DNA of 64,000 bases from Aquimarina sediminis (GTDB lineage: Bacteria > Bacteroidota > Bacteroidia > Flavobacteriales > Flavobacteriaceae), in the NCBI RefSeq assembly GCF_002895435.1, contig NZ_POYJ01000002.1, positions 496,001-560,000 on the forward strand. Reading direction: 5' to 3'. How positions within the stretch are numbered: the stretch's first letter is position 1; each line of letters starts with the position of its first letter. This document shows positions 17,071 to 26,567 of this stretch, in pieces. Position numbers and translations under genes: made by a program. A model generated the notes under the pieces. That model did not search any database, was not told where the DNA came from, and saw only the letters and a list, made by a program, of their open reading frames with translations.

Positions 17071-18222
17071 TTATTCGATTTTATATGTTCCTTGGGAGAT
17101 TTGTAATTCATATTGACTTAAATTTTTATTAAACTGCTCATAGTATAAAGGAGTGATGGTATTGATAAATGCATCAACTGTTCCTTTTTTAATTATATTT
17201 ATAGTGCAACCTCCAAATCCACCACCCATCATTCGGGCTCCTAATATATTGGGGTTTTGTTTTGCTTGATCGATTAAAAAATCTAGTTCAGGACAACTTA
17301 CTTTATATTGATTTTGTAATCCTTTGTGGGATTCAAAAAGTAATCTTCCCAGCTCTGTAAAATCATTATTTGTAAGCGCTTTTGATGCCCTAAGAACCCT
17401 GTCGTTTTCTTCAAGCACGAATAAAGCTTTTTGATAATCCTCGCTAGTAATTTTTTCTTTTACTGCATGCAATTTTTCATAGCTTGCTTCTCTTAGAGTG
17501 GATACGCCCATATGTTTAGCAATAGTTTCACAGGTAGATCTCCTTTGATTATAAGCACTTTCAGCAAGACTATGTTTAACATTGGTGTTGATTAATAGAA
17601 TATCATAACCTTCGAAATTGATAGGAAAATAAGTGACGTTAAGATCTCTGCAGTCCAAAAGTAGCGCTTGATTTTTTTTTCCAAACATACTACTATATTG
17701 ATCCATAATACCGCATTGCACACCAGCGTAATTATGCTCTGCTTTCTGAGAAACATGCACCATTTCTTCTTTAGTAAACTCAAGGTTAAATAATTCGTTT
17801 AATCCGAAAACAATACTGTTTTCTAATGCGGCGGAAGAAGACAATCCGGATCCAGGAGGGATATTGCCAGCTAAAACCAAATCAAAATTATAAATGATTC
17901 TACCTTCTTTTAGAACCTCGGCAATGACCCCCAGGACATAATTTTTCCATCCTCCATTTTTGATGGGTTTGATCTTTTGTAAGGAAAATTCAAATGCTTC
18001 ATCGGCATCCATGGCATAAGCTGTACAATGATTCTTGTTGTTTTTTTGTATTCCAGAAACGATACCTTTATCAATCGCGGCCGGAAAAACAAACCCATGG
18101 TTATAATCCGTATGCTCTCCTATGATATTGATTCGTCCAGGAGAAAAGGATAATATAGGTTCTGCATCGAACCGTTTTAAAAAAGTAGATTTTACTTTTT
18201 GGATTAGTGAGTCATTGATCAT
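17071..18222 (-). CDS. galK: Galactokinase
   Basis: Phosphorylates galactose to galactose-1-phosphate in the cytoplasm. GHMP kinase signatures are complete: the galactokinase signature GRINIIGEHTDYNHG at about 29-43, the ATP loop PPGSGLSSSAALE at about 120, and the C-terminal GARMMGGGFGGCTI. Length (383) is normal. It lies 88 bases after the kinase/phospho-lyase fusion gene and directly before the NTF2-like gene and galT. This makes the end of the minus-strand PUL arm a galactose catabolic module. Confidence 0.96.
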   Translation of the reverse strand: MINDSLIQKVKSTFLKRFDAEPILSFSPGRINIIGEHTDYNHGFVFPAAIDKGIVSGIQKNNKNHCTAYAMDADEAFEFSLQKIKPIKNGGWKNYVLGVIAEVLKEGRIIYNFDLVLAGNIPPGSGLSSSAALENSIVFGLNELFNLEFTKEEMVHVSQKAEHNYAGVQCGIMDQYSSMFGKKNQALLLDCRDLNVTYFPINFEGYDILLINTNVKHSLAESAYNQRRSTCETIAKHMGVSTLREASYEKLHAVKEKITSEDYQKALFVLEENDRVLRASKALTNNDFTELGRLLFESHKGLQNQYKVSCPELDFLIDQAKQNPNILGARMMGGGFGGCTINIIKKGTVDAFINTITPLYYEQFNKNLSQYELQISQGTYKIE

Positions 18223-18310
18223 TTATGGAGAGTATATTATAAGTTATATTTAGAGGTAATTAGTGTTGTCCTTGGTAGTAATAATACACATAGAAGCATG
18301 TTTTTTTTAA

Positions 18311-21300
18311 TTAGTAATTTTTCATGTAATCTTCGTTGAAAATTTTGTTTAAATAGAAAATAAGTTCTTTTGCGTTTTCGGTTGTAAAAATAATCGGTGG
18401 CTTAATCTTTAACACATTATGATCAGGACCATCTATACTCATTAATATCCCATAGTCTTTAATTCTGTTAGCCAAATAATCTGCATAGCCTGGTAGAGGT
18501 TGGGTGTTTTTGTCAACCAGTTCAAAACCAAGAAATAATCCTTGACCTCTGACATCTCCAATAATTGGATATTTTAGAGCCAATCTTTTAAGCTCTTCTT
18601 TAAGAAACTCTCCTACCTTAAGAGCATGCTGTTGTAGGTTTTTATCCTTTACTACCTTTAAAACAGCGGTTCCTATGGCAGAAGAAACCGGGTTGCCTCC
18701 AAATGTGTTAAAGTACTCCATTCCATTAGCAAATTTGTCTGCCACTTCTTGTGTACAGACCACAGCTGCCAATGGATGACCATTACCCAATGGTTTTCCA
18801 ATCGTAACAATATCCGGGATAACATCATACAATTGAAATCCCCAAAAAGCTTTTCCTACTCTTCCACATCCTACCTGTACTTCATCAGATATGCATAATC
18901 CACCTTCAGCACGAGTGTATTTGTAGGCTTTATTCAAGAAACCTTCGGGTAATTCGATCTGACCACCACAGCTTATAATGGGCTCTACAATAAAGGCTCC
19001 TACTTTCCTGCCTTTTTTGCGTATTGTTTCAAGACATTTCTGAACCTCAAATGCGTATTTATCGCCTGTGTTTTTTCCTCGATATTTTCCTCGATAAGCA
19101 TCAGGGAGCGGAAAAACATGAGTGTGCTCAGGAGCACCGTGCCCTCCTTTACCATCGAATTTATATGAACTGATATCAATACACATATTGGCGTTTCCGT
19201 GATAACCGATTTCTGAAGCTATAATATCGCGTTCTCCCGTGGCAGCTTTAACCATTCTGATCGCTAATTCATTTGCCTCGCTCCCTGAATTGACAAAATG
19301 AACTACATTTAATTCGGAAGGAAGAGTTTCCAGTAACTCTTTTGTTAATTGATTGATGTTATCGTGTAGATAACGAGAATTGGTATTAATTAGAGCCATT
19401 TGTTCCTGACCAGCCCTAACCACATTATAATTTTCGTGCCCCACATGAGCAACATTATTGACAGTGTCCAAATATTTTCTGCCGTATTGGTCGATTAGAT
19501 ATTGTCCTGCCCCTCGAACCATTTTGATGGGTACTTTATATTGTAAACTCAGACTCTTACCCAAATGCTTTTTTCTATATGAAATTAGTTCTTCATTGGT
19601 AATCGTTTCTTGAGAGTTTAATTTTTTTAATTTGAATAAGAGATTTGGATCAGGACATAATCCTTTCCATACCTCTATTTGGTTATAGTATGCTACTCCA
19701 GGAAAGTCTACAGTATAGCTTAGTGTAGAAAGCATGATCTGAAAATGTAAATGTGGAGCCCAGTTACCGTTTTGAGATGGGTCTCCCAAGAATCCGATGC
19801 ACTCCCCTTTTTTTATAATTTCTCCAGGTTGTTTTTGTAAAATACTATCCTTTGTAAGATGCCCGTATAGGGTATAAAATTCTATAGATTCTTGTTTGTG
19901 CTTTACTATAATTAAACCTCCATAGTTTTTATCTCCTGTGTCATTAAAAGAAGTTACAACTTCTCCATCTAATAGGGCATGAACCGGTGTACTTGCCGGA
20001 AGCCAAAAATCAATTCCTAGATGAACCGTTCTGCTTTCTCGTCCATTATTTCCTATTTTGTCATATGAATCTGATGTGTATAAAGCTCTTGGTTCTAAGT
20101 ATCCTCCTGCAATAATTTTATTAGGATTTTCTTTTTGAAGACGATCAATCTTAAACTGAAATATATCCAAATCATTAAATTCTTCCTGATGCCCTATCCA
20201 TGTACTGGATATACTTAGATCTAATAACTGTATATCGTGTTTTTGTACTGTTGGAAATAGTTCTGACAACGAATAATTATTGTTTTTTGCCCAGATCCTG
20301 AAAGCTTCTTCATGGGGATGTGTCCTGTACCTACAGATATTTCTAAAACTATAATATGCATATTCTTCATCGATCTCTACCCATTTTTTAAGTACTTTCC
20401 AGGCAGGTTTTTCACTAATTAATAAGTATTCATTATCAGGTTCGTTAATTTTATTAATTGCAGATTTAGTTACAGAAGTAACCAGCCGCATGGCTATAGC
20501 GATGTACAGATGTTTTAATTCATCTTCTTTTAATGGAAAAGTAGAATGATACCCCTGTATGATTGGTAAAGATGCTTCTAACGGATCGTTGTGATTCATT
20601 ATGGCGTAGGCACAAGTTACTGCTAGATCATTAATAATCTGAGTATATATTGCATCTCCATAATCGATTGCTGCTTGAACCTTAGGGTGAATAAGATCTT
20701 CTGAAACAATAACATTATTATCATTGGCATCATTATGCACAACAGCTTTTCTTAGCTTACTATATGAATCTTGAATAGATGTAAACTTGTCTTGGAAAAA
20801 AAGAATAATGTTTTTTTCTTCTCCTTTGAATAAATTAAGGTGTTTTGTGGTCCATAATGACTGAGCAATATCCCAAGCAAATATTCGATGAGCCTTTGGA
20901 TGATCAAATCCCTGCAAAGCATTTGTTAACAACCCACATTGTTCTCCCAGGCTATGTCTTAGAGAATTAAGTTGAGGATTTACACTACTCCATATTCTTC
21001 CACTTACCCATGATAGCAAGCGGATTTTTCTTGGAGTATTAGTGTCATCAACAATTTCGGATATGATATTACCTTGTTTGTCTCGTATTATTTTTGGGGC
21101 TATAAGATTCTTGTCATTTAATGCAACATATTCTAATAATTGTTGCTGGTAATTGAGGTAATCGATATCTTCATCTGGTCTTGATATTTTAAGAATATAC
21201 CCATCTCCATTTTCAGTTTTTATTCTGAAATTAAAATCAATTTCTCCGGGAAGAGATGAAGCTTTTCCATTAATACCATATAATCGCAGCAAAATTTCTT

Positions 21301-21343
21301 CTGCTTTATCCGGGGTAATTTGTAAAGTTAAATATTTGGTCAT
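18311..21343 (-). CDS. Three-domain fusion: small-molecule kinase, M23 domain, class III aminotransferase-fold phospho-lyase
   Basis: A 1010-residue cytoplasmic protein with no signal peptide. Residues about 1-340 form an APH/choline-kinase-type domain with the catalytic loop VVHNDANDNNV (about 201) and metal-binding AAIDYGD. About 420-560 is an M23 (LytM) zinc fold with HLGID (about 440) and HLHF (about 530). About 600-1005 is a class III PLP aminotransferase fold with the Schiff-base Lys in TIGKPLGNGHP (about 848). The kinase and PLP parts resemble human hydroxylysine kinase (HYKK) and the phospho-lyases ETNPPL/PHYKPL, so the inferred reaction is ATP-dependent phosphorylation of an amino alcohol followed by elimination of phosphate and ammonia. 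Whether the substrate is ethanolamine, hydroxylysine or another compound is open. The role of an M23 domain in the cytoplasm is unknown. Confidence 0.82.
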   Translation of the reverse strand: MTKYLTLQITPDKAEEILLRLYGINGKASSLPGEIDFNFRIKTENGDGYILKISRPDEDIDYLNYQQQLLEYVALNDKNLIAPKIIRDKQGNIISEIVDDTNTPRKIRLLSWVSGRIWSSVNPQLNSLRHSLGEQCGLLTNALQGFDHPKAHRIFAWDIAQSLWTTKHLNLFKGEEKNIILFFQDKFTSIQDSYSKLRKAVVHNDANDNNVIVSEDLIHPKVQAAIDYGDAIYTQIINDLAVTCAYAIMNHNDPLEASLPIIQGYHSTFPLKEDELKHLYIAIAMRLVTSVTKSAINKINEPDNEYLLISEKPAWKVLKKWVEIDEEYAYYSFRNICRYRTHPHEEAFRIWAKNNNYSLSELFPTVQKHDIQLLDLSISSTWIGHQEEFNDLDIFQFKIDRLQKENPNKIIAGGYLEPRALYTSDSYDKIGNNGRESRTVHLGIDFWLPASTPVHALLDGEVVTSFNDTGDKNYGGLIIVKHKQESIEFYTLYGHLTKDSILQKQPGEIIKKGECIGFLGDPSQNGNWAPHLHFQIMLSTLSYTVDFPGVAYYNQIEVWKGLCPDPNLLFKLKKLNSQETITNEELISYRKKHLGKSLSLQYKVPIKMVRGAGQYLIDQYGRKYLDTVNNVAHVGHENYNVVRAGQEQMALINTNSRYLHDNINQLTKELLETLPSELNVVHFVNSGSEANELAIRMVKAATGERDIIASEIGYHGNANMCIDISSYKFDGKGGHGAPEHTHVFPLPDAYRGKYRGKNTGDKYAFEVQKCLETIRKKGRKVGAFIVEPIISCGGQIELPEGFLNKAYKYTRAEGGLCISDEVQVGCGRVGKAFWGFQLYDVIPDIVTIGKPLGNGHPLAAVVCTQEVADKFANGMEYFNTFGGNPVSSAIGTAVLKVVKDKNLQQHALKVGEFLKEELKRLALKYPIIGDVRGQGLFLGFELVDKNTQPLPGYADYLANRIKDYGILMSIDGPDHNVLKIKPPIIFTTENAKELIFYLNKIFNEDYMKNY

Positions 21344-21397
21344 TTACTCTTTATAATTGCAGTGTTATATTATATGACGGTCGTAAGAAAATTGTGC

Positions 21398-21413
21398 ACG
21401 ACGTATATGTCGT
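21398..21413. promoter_or_regulatory. Candidate operator palindrome upstream of the fusion gene
   Basis: ACGACGTATATGTCGT is a 16-base near-perfect palindrome (14 of 16 positions) 55 bases before the start of the minus-strand fusion gene. No regulator can be assigned; the GntR-type protein of the PUL is one candidate. Confidence 0.3.
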
Positions 21414-21582
21414 ATTTTGTTTTCTTCGTATTGAAAATCAACATCTAAGATATTGATGTTTTTGGAATAAATGTATTGATAAAATTTCAATATTAATAGA
21501 TTTTAAGACCTGATAATTGAATTGAATTTGGTTTGTATTTTAAGTGGTTTAGGATATTGTTTTATTTAGTAAATAGTATTCA

Positions 21583-22941
21583 TTAATAAGTGTTTTTGTT
21601 CCAGTTGTATGGTTTGCGTTTTATCCACAGACCTCTGGTAAAATCGGGAAAATCTTGAGGAGCACCATTGTTTTCTATTGAAGCTTCAGAAAGTGGTGTA
21701 ATTGCACTCCATGCGGCAGCATCATAGGCATCTAATGGAGGTGCAATGTTTTGTTTTGCTGATTCTACGAATGCATTGAGAACAAAAAAATCCATGCCAC
21801 CATGCCCAGATCCAGTAGCATATTGTCCATGTTTTTTCCATAAAGGATGATCGTATTTTTTGAGCCATTCATCAGCTGTATCCCATTTATGAGGCTTAGA
21901 TTTTCCTTCAATATAAATTCTATTACCATCAACCTCCCAAAGACCATTAGCACCTTGTACTCTAAACCCTAATGAATATGGTCTGGGTAAATTACAATCG
22001 TGTGTTACAATAATAGTTTCACCTTTTGCGGTTTCTATGGTCGTGGTTATTACATCTCCTTGTTTAAATTTTATTTTTGAGTTTTGATGTTCCTTACCCC
22101 CATTTTTAACAATATAATTATGAAGCCCTATTGCTTTTGTGGCATTAGAAGTTAATGATATAAAACGATTACCTCTATTGATATCGCAGAGGGTAGCAAT
22201 TGGTCCAACTCCATGTGTTGGATAGACATCTCCATTTCTAAGCACAGAGTGGTTAGTTCTCCATTTGGCTTCGGATAATGCTTTTTCTCCAAATTCGACA
22301 CCCCCACCATAAGGTTGCAAACCATTATTAAACTTTACTTTTCTTAAATCATGTTGATAACCACATCTAAAATGTACTAGTTCTCCAAACACATTTTGTT
22401 TTACCATATTTAGCACGGCTAAAACGTCTCTTCGGTAATTTACATTTTCTAGAATCATGAGATGAGATCCTGTTGTTTCGTGGGTGTTAACCAGATCCCA
22501 GCATTCTTCTAAAGTATTGGCTGCCGAGACCTCTAGTCCGGTATATTTTCCTGCTTTCATTGAGTCTACAGCCATTTTTGTATGCCATAACCAAGGCGTT
22601 GCTATAATTACTGCATCTACCTCATCTAATTCTAATAGGTTTCTATAGTCATACTCTGAATCACCAAAAACTTTTGGTTTTTTTAAACCGGCATCTTCAA
22701 TTTTTTGCAATGCTATTTTTATGCGTTTTGGGTCAATATCACATATGGCAGTCACCTCTATGTCTTTTCTGAGTAAACTATTTTGTAAATGATTTGTTCC
22801 TCGAAGTCCTACACCAATAAATGCGAGCCTAAGCTTTGGATCGTTGGCAGTGGTCATAGCACCAAGTGCACTACCAGAAATCATAGATATACCAGCACTG
22901 GCTATGGCTGTTTTTTTTATAAAGTTTCTTCTTGAGTTCAT
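21583..22941 (-). CDS. GH109-like NAD-dependent alpha-N-acetylgalactosaminidase
   Basis: Exported glycosidase of the Gfo/Idh/MocA fold that probably cleaves terminal alpha-GalNAc by the NAD-dependent oxidation/elimination mechanism of family GH109. The N-terminus is Tat-like (SRRNFIKK, then a hydrophobic stretch). The Rossmann loop is FIGVGLRGTNHL (about 40). Family signatures recalled from the Elizabethkingia enzyme are all present: ATPWLWH, LEVSAANTLEECWD, ENVNYRRDVLA, GYQHDLR, GVEFGEKALSEAKWRTNH, YPTHGVGPIATLCDINRGNR and GHGGMD. The match runs end to end, making this more than a generic oxidoreductase call. It lies between the SusCD/VCBS genes and the kinase fusion on the same strand. Confidence 0.87.
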   Translation of the reverse strand: MNSRRNFIKKTAIASAGISMISGSALGAMTTANDPKLRLAFIGVGLRGTNHLQNSLLRKDIEVTAICDIDPKRIKIALQKIEDAGLKKPKVFGDSEYDYRNLLELDEVDAVIIATPWLWHTKMAVDSMKAGKYTGLEVSAANTLEECWDLVNTHETTGSHLMILENVNYRRDVLAVLNMVKQNVFGELVHFRCGYQHDLRKVKFNNGLQPYGGGVEFGEKALSEAKWRTNHSVLRNGDVYPTHGVGPIATLCDINRGNRFISLTSNATKAIGLHNYIVKNGGKEHQNSKIKFKQGDVITTTIETAKGETIIVTHDCNLPRPYSLGFRVQGANGLWEVDGNRIYIEGKSKPHKWDTADEWLKKYDHPLWKKHGQYATGSGHGGMDFFVLNAFVESAKQNIAPPLDAYDAAAWSAITPLSEASIENNGAPQDFPDFTRGLWIKRKPYNWNKNTY

Positions 22942-23096
22942 TTTTTGATAAATTAAATTGTTTATGTAATGGATAAAAGTGAGATGAAAATGATTGTAGT
23001 TCTAAAAGATTATTTTTGGGTCGCTTTCTTCTAGCGTATTATTAATAATTGTGGTTAGTATATGTACTATGACTGTAATTGTTCTCATTTAGATCT

Positions 23097-26000
23097 TTAG
23101 TGTGGTTTTTTAGAATTAATTTTTATCAATGATAATTTGTCATTGTTTCGAGCAACTAGCACCGCTTTGGTTTTGCCAATGGTGATGAGTTGAGCATCTT
23201 TTACATCACCTCCTGCCCATAAATTGATTTTGTTATTGGGGATAAACTCAAATTGTTTGTTTGAGTTACCCTGAAGGAAGAAGCCATAATTTGCATCATT
23301 TCTTGGTGTTTCGACTTCTGAACCATATAGATTGCCTAATAATAAGATATCGCTGTTCTGATCACCATTAAAATCATGGATTAAAATTTTATTGACAGAA
23401 GATAGCTGAGCCCTATTTTCAAAAGGTTTAAACTTAAATTTGCCATCTTCGTTTTTTAATATTGCTGAGGCAAAATAGGTTGCTTTGTATGTAATGCCTG
23501 CGTTTAACTTTTCACCGTATATTTCATTTATACTTGCCGATCCAAAATCATTATAGGTCTTAAATTTTTTCTTTACAAAAGGCATTTGGATAGAGGTGCA
23601 TTCTCTTCCTCTCACAGGATATACTTGATTTTTTTGACTATACCCTAGTACGATATCATTTGTGCCATTATTGTCAAAATCATTAATGTACATAAAGAAA
23701 GGTTTGTTGAAATTAGCTTTGTATTTATAATTTAGACCTAGATTTCCAGCTATAATATCAAGATCCCCGTCGGCATCGATATCATCTACCTCTATTGAGC
23801 TCCACCAACCTATATGTTCAGACAGCCCATACTTTTTGGATTGGTTTTTGAAAATTCCAGAATCGTTTATAAACAATTCTATGGATCCCCATTCATTGGT
23901 AATAAATAAATCACTATCTCCATCTTTATCTATGTCAGCCCATGTTGAAGCGGTGATCATTGTATGTTCTACCAGTTCGGGAATTATTTTTTTTGTAACA
24001 TCTACAAAGTTTATTTTCTCATTGGTAGAGTTGTTTTGTAATAGATAGCTATTTACCAGATGCCCGTAAGCTCCAGGTTTTATTCTACCCCCAATAAACA
24101 GGTCTATGTCCCCGTCATTGTCATAGTCAGAAGTAGAAATTCTTAATCCGCTTGATTTGATATTTGGTATGGCAGTAAGGTTTTTTACAAAATTTCCATG
24201 ACCTTTGTTTTCGTATAATCTGTCTGCGTAGTATTTATCATTAGGCATGTTTTCTATACCACCACTAATCACATATAGATCTTGATCACCATCATTATCA
24301 GCATCAAAAAAAATAGCTCCTACATCTTCGTGTTTTTTATCCAAGGCAAATACTTTAGTGTTTTTGGAAAAAGTGCCTGAAGGATTTTGAAGATACAAAG
24401 TGCTCGAGTGATCTTTTGCTCCTCCAATAAAAAAATCATCTAATCCATCACTATTTACATCTGCTACTGCAAGTGCAGGACCAAGTTGAGACATTCTGTG
24501 AGGTAACAAAGTTTCTTTTTCAAAATCATCAAAATCGTTTTCTTTGTGTACGAAATTTATACCTGATTGGCTTGTAATATCAGTAAATAAGGCTGTCGAA
24601 ATTGTATCAATGTTTTTCTTCTGGGAAGTCTTCTTGTCGTTGTAAGAAACCGTAATAGTTTGGTTAGGTTTTATATTTTTGACTAGATGGCTGGTATTGT
24701 CATTCCAGATGACTTTTATACTATCTATAACTAGATCTTTATTAATTCCAAAATGAATAACATCTGCCATAGCCGATTGAAAACCACGGGTAAAATGATT
24801 TTCTACAGTTTGTTTTGATGATTTAGTATAAAGTATGACTTTTGCTCCTAATGCATTAATGTTTTGATGGTTTCCTACTAGCTTTACTTTTAAATAATTG
24901 TTTTGGTTTGAATTGTTTTGATATATATATGAAATGCCGGCAGAGTTATTAACTACAATATCAATAGCTCCATCATTATCAAAATCAGCATAAGCTGCTC
25001 CATTAGAGTTTGTTGCGCTTTGCTTTAAGATTAACTTTTTAAAGGTTAAATCACCATTATTTAAATAGAAGTAATTCTTTTTCTTTCTTGTTGGCATTTT
25101 GGATAAGATGTCGCCTATGTAACTTTTGGGGTCTATTTTTTTATTTTTTATGACTTCGGCCTGTTTGGCTTTTCTGTAATTAACAAAGTCATTATTCCTA
25201 AAATCTCCTTTAATTCCGTTTGAGATAAATAAATCTTTATACCCATCATTATTCATGTCAAAAAATAGTGGTGCCCAACTCCAATCGGTACTCGATACTC
25301 CTGACAATTGTCCTATATCAGAAAACATAGGAGTATTTGTTTTTTTATCCACCCCATTGTTTAATTGTAAGGTGTTATACATATACTGATGATGTAGACC
25401 TAGTTTTGTGTTTTTGTAAAACTTTTTTGGACGCATTCCGCTCATACTAGTCTTTTGAGAAAAGTTGTCTTCTGCCATCATGTCAACAGCCATAATATCC
25501 AATAGACCATCATTGTTTATATCAGCAATATCATTACCCATAGAAAAGTTGGACATATGCCCGAATGCTTGTAAGGAAGCTTCTCTAAAAGTTCCATTTT
25601 TATTGTTGATATATAAGTAGTCTTTTTCTGAAAAATCATTTCCTACATATATATCAGGCCAGTTATCATTGTTTAGATCTGATACTGTAACCCCTAATCC
25701 ATAACCGATCATGTTATGTATAATATTGGCTTGATCAGTAACATCAATGTATTTTCCGTGATCGTTTTTATAAAGGCGATTACCTCTGTGTCTTGATTTT
25801 TGAGAAATAAGATTTTCTAAGTTATTTTCATCATATACTTCTATGCCATGATTTAATAAAAACATATCCAGGTCACCATCTTTATCATAATCAAAGAAAG
25901 TGGCTTGAGTGGTAAAATCTGGGAAATCTAATCCATATTTTTGTGCTTGATTTTCGAAAATAGGTACACCACTTGCATTTGCACCTTTGTTAATAAGTAG

Positions 26001-26471
26001 CTCATTTCTTCTTTTATCAGGATCTTTTATTTTTCCTGATTTACAATAATAGATGTCCATTAAGCCATCATTGTTAATATCAACAACAGTAACACCTGTT
26101 CCAAAACCATATCCTCCTCCTGCATTTGCAGTTTTCGCTACATTCTTAAATTTCATATTGCCCATATTAAGATATAGAGCATTAGCTTTAGTGCTATGAA
26201 CAAAATAAATATCTACTAATTCATCATTATTAAAATCTGCAACTGCCACACCGCCTCCATTGTAGTAATACTCATAAAAAAGTCCATTGTTGTTAAGATT
26301 TTCTTTAAGTTCATTTAAGAAAAAAATACCCGTTTTGCTTGAAGGTAAGACTGTAAATGATTCTTTTGGTTTTACAGCAGGAATGATATTGCTATTGTTT
26401 AGGCTTTCTTCCTGTTTTTTACAGGCATAAATAGAAAGAAAAATTAGGACATATAATTTTAATTTTCTCAT
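23097..26471 (-). CDS. VCBS/FG-GAP repeat lipoprotein with ASPIC/UnbV domain
   Basis: Large surface or periplasmic lipoprotein (lipobox LSIYAC, then Lys-rich) of the type often paired with SusC/SusD in marine Bacteroidota. It contains at least ten FG-GAP/VCBS repeats marked by calcium-binding acidic loops such as DFNNDELVDIYF, DYDKDGDLDMF, DADNDGDQDLYV and DIDADGDLDII. Between the two repeat blocks lies an ASPIC/UnbV-like strand region (LGAKVILYTKSSKQTVE...GFQSAMADVIHFG). A beta-propeller binding role towards glycan or glycoprotein is inferred; no catalytic residues are evident. It starts 96 bases after the SusD stop. Confidence 0.85.
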   Translation of the reverse strand: MRKLKLYVLIFLSIYACKKQEESLNNSNIIPAVKPKESFTVLPSSKTGIFFLNELKENLNNNGLFYEYYYNGGGVAVADFNNDELVDIYFVHSTKANALYLNMGNMKFKNVAKTANAGGGYGFGTGVTVVDINNDGLMDIYYCKSGKIKDPDKRRNELLINKGANASGVPIFENQAQKYGLDFPDFTTQATFFDYDKDGDLDMFLLNHGIEVYDENNLENLISQKSRHRGNRLYKNDHGKYIDVTDQANIIHNMIGYGLGVTVSDLNNDNWPDIYVGNDFSEKDYLYINNKNGTFREASLQAFGHMSNFSMGNDIADINNDGLLDIMAVDMMAEDNFSQKTSMSGMRPKKFYKNTKLGLHHQYMYNTLQLNNGVDKKTNTPMFSDIGQLSGVSSTDWSWAPLFFDMNNDGYKDLFISNGIKGDFRNNDFVNYRKAKQAEVIKNKKIDPKSYIGDILSKMPTRKKKNYFYLNNGDLTFKKLILKQSATNSNGAAYADFDNDGAIDIVVNNSAGISYIYQNNSNQNNYLKVKLVGNHQNINALGAKVILYTKSSKQTVENHFTRGFQSAMADVIHFGINKDLVIDSIKVIWNDNTSHLVKNIKPNQTITVSYNDKKTSQKKNIDTISTALFTDITSQSGINFVHKENDFDDFEKETLLPHRMSQLGPALAVADVNSDGLDDFFIGGAKDHSSTLYLQNPSGTFSKNTKVFALDKKHEDVGAIFFDADNDGDQDLYVISGGIENMPNDKYYADRLYENKGHGNFVKNLTAIPNIKSSGLRISTSDYDNDGDIDLFIGGRIKPGAYGHLVNSYLLQNNSTNEKINFVDVTKKIIPELVEHTMITASTWADIDKDGDSDLFITNEWGSIELFINDSGIFKNQSKKYGLSEHIGWWSSIEVDDIDADGDLDIIAGNLGLNYKYKANFNKPFFMYINDFDNNGTNDIVLGYSQKNQVYPVRGRECTSIQMPFVKKKFKTYNDFGSASINEIYGEKLNAGITYKATYFASAILKNEDGKFKFKPFENRAQLSSVNKILIHDFNGDQNSDILLLGNLYGSEVETPRNDANYGFFLQGNSNKQFEFIPNNKINLWAGGDVKDAQLITIGKTKAVLVARNNDKLSLIKINSKKPH

Positions 26472-26567
26472 AGTAGTATATCATTACTGTTTATGGTAGG
26501 AATCCATTTCGTTTTAACGTAAATGGATTCCTTTGGCTAACTCAAATAAATTATATCTTAATTCTCA

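Noticed and set aside
21583..22941. Annotation as a generic Gfo/Idh/MocA sugar dehydrogenase.
   Set aside because: The full set of GH109 motifs and the Tat-type signal match an exported GalNAcase better than a cytoplasmic dehydrogenase.
23097..26471. Many near-identical short acidic repeats in the minus-strand frame.
   Set aside because: They are FG-GAP/VCBS calcium-binding loops in one intact gene, not DNA repeats or a recombination hot spot.
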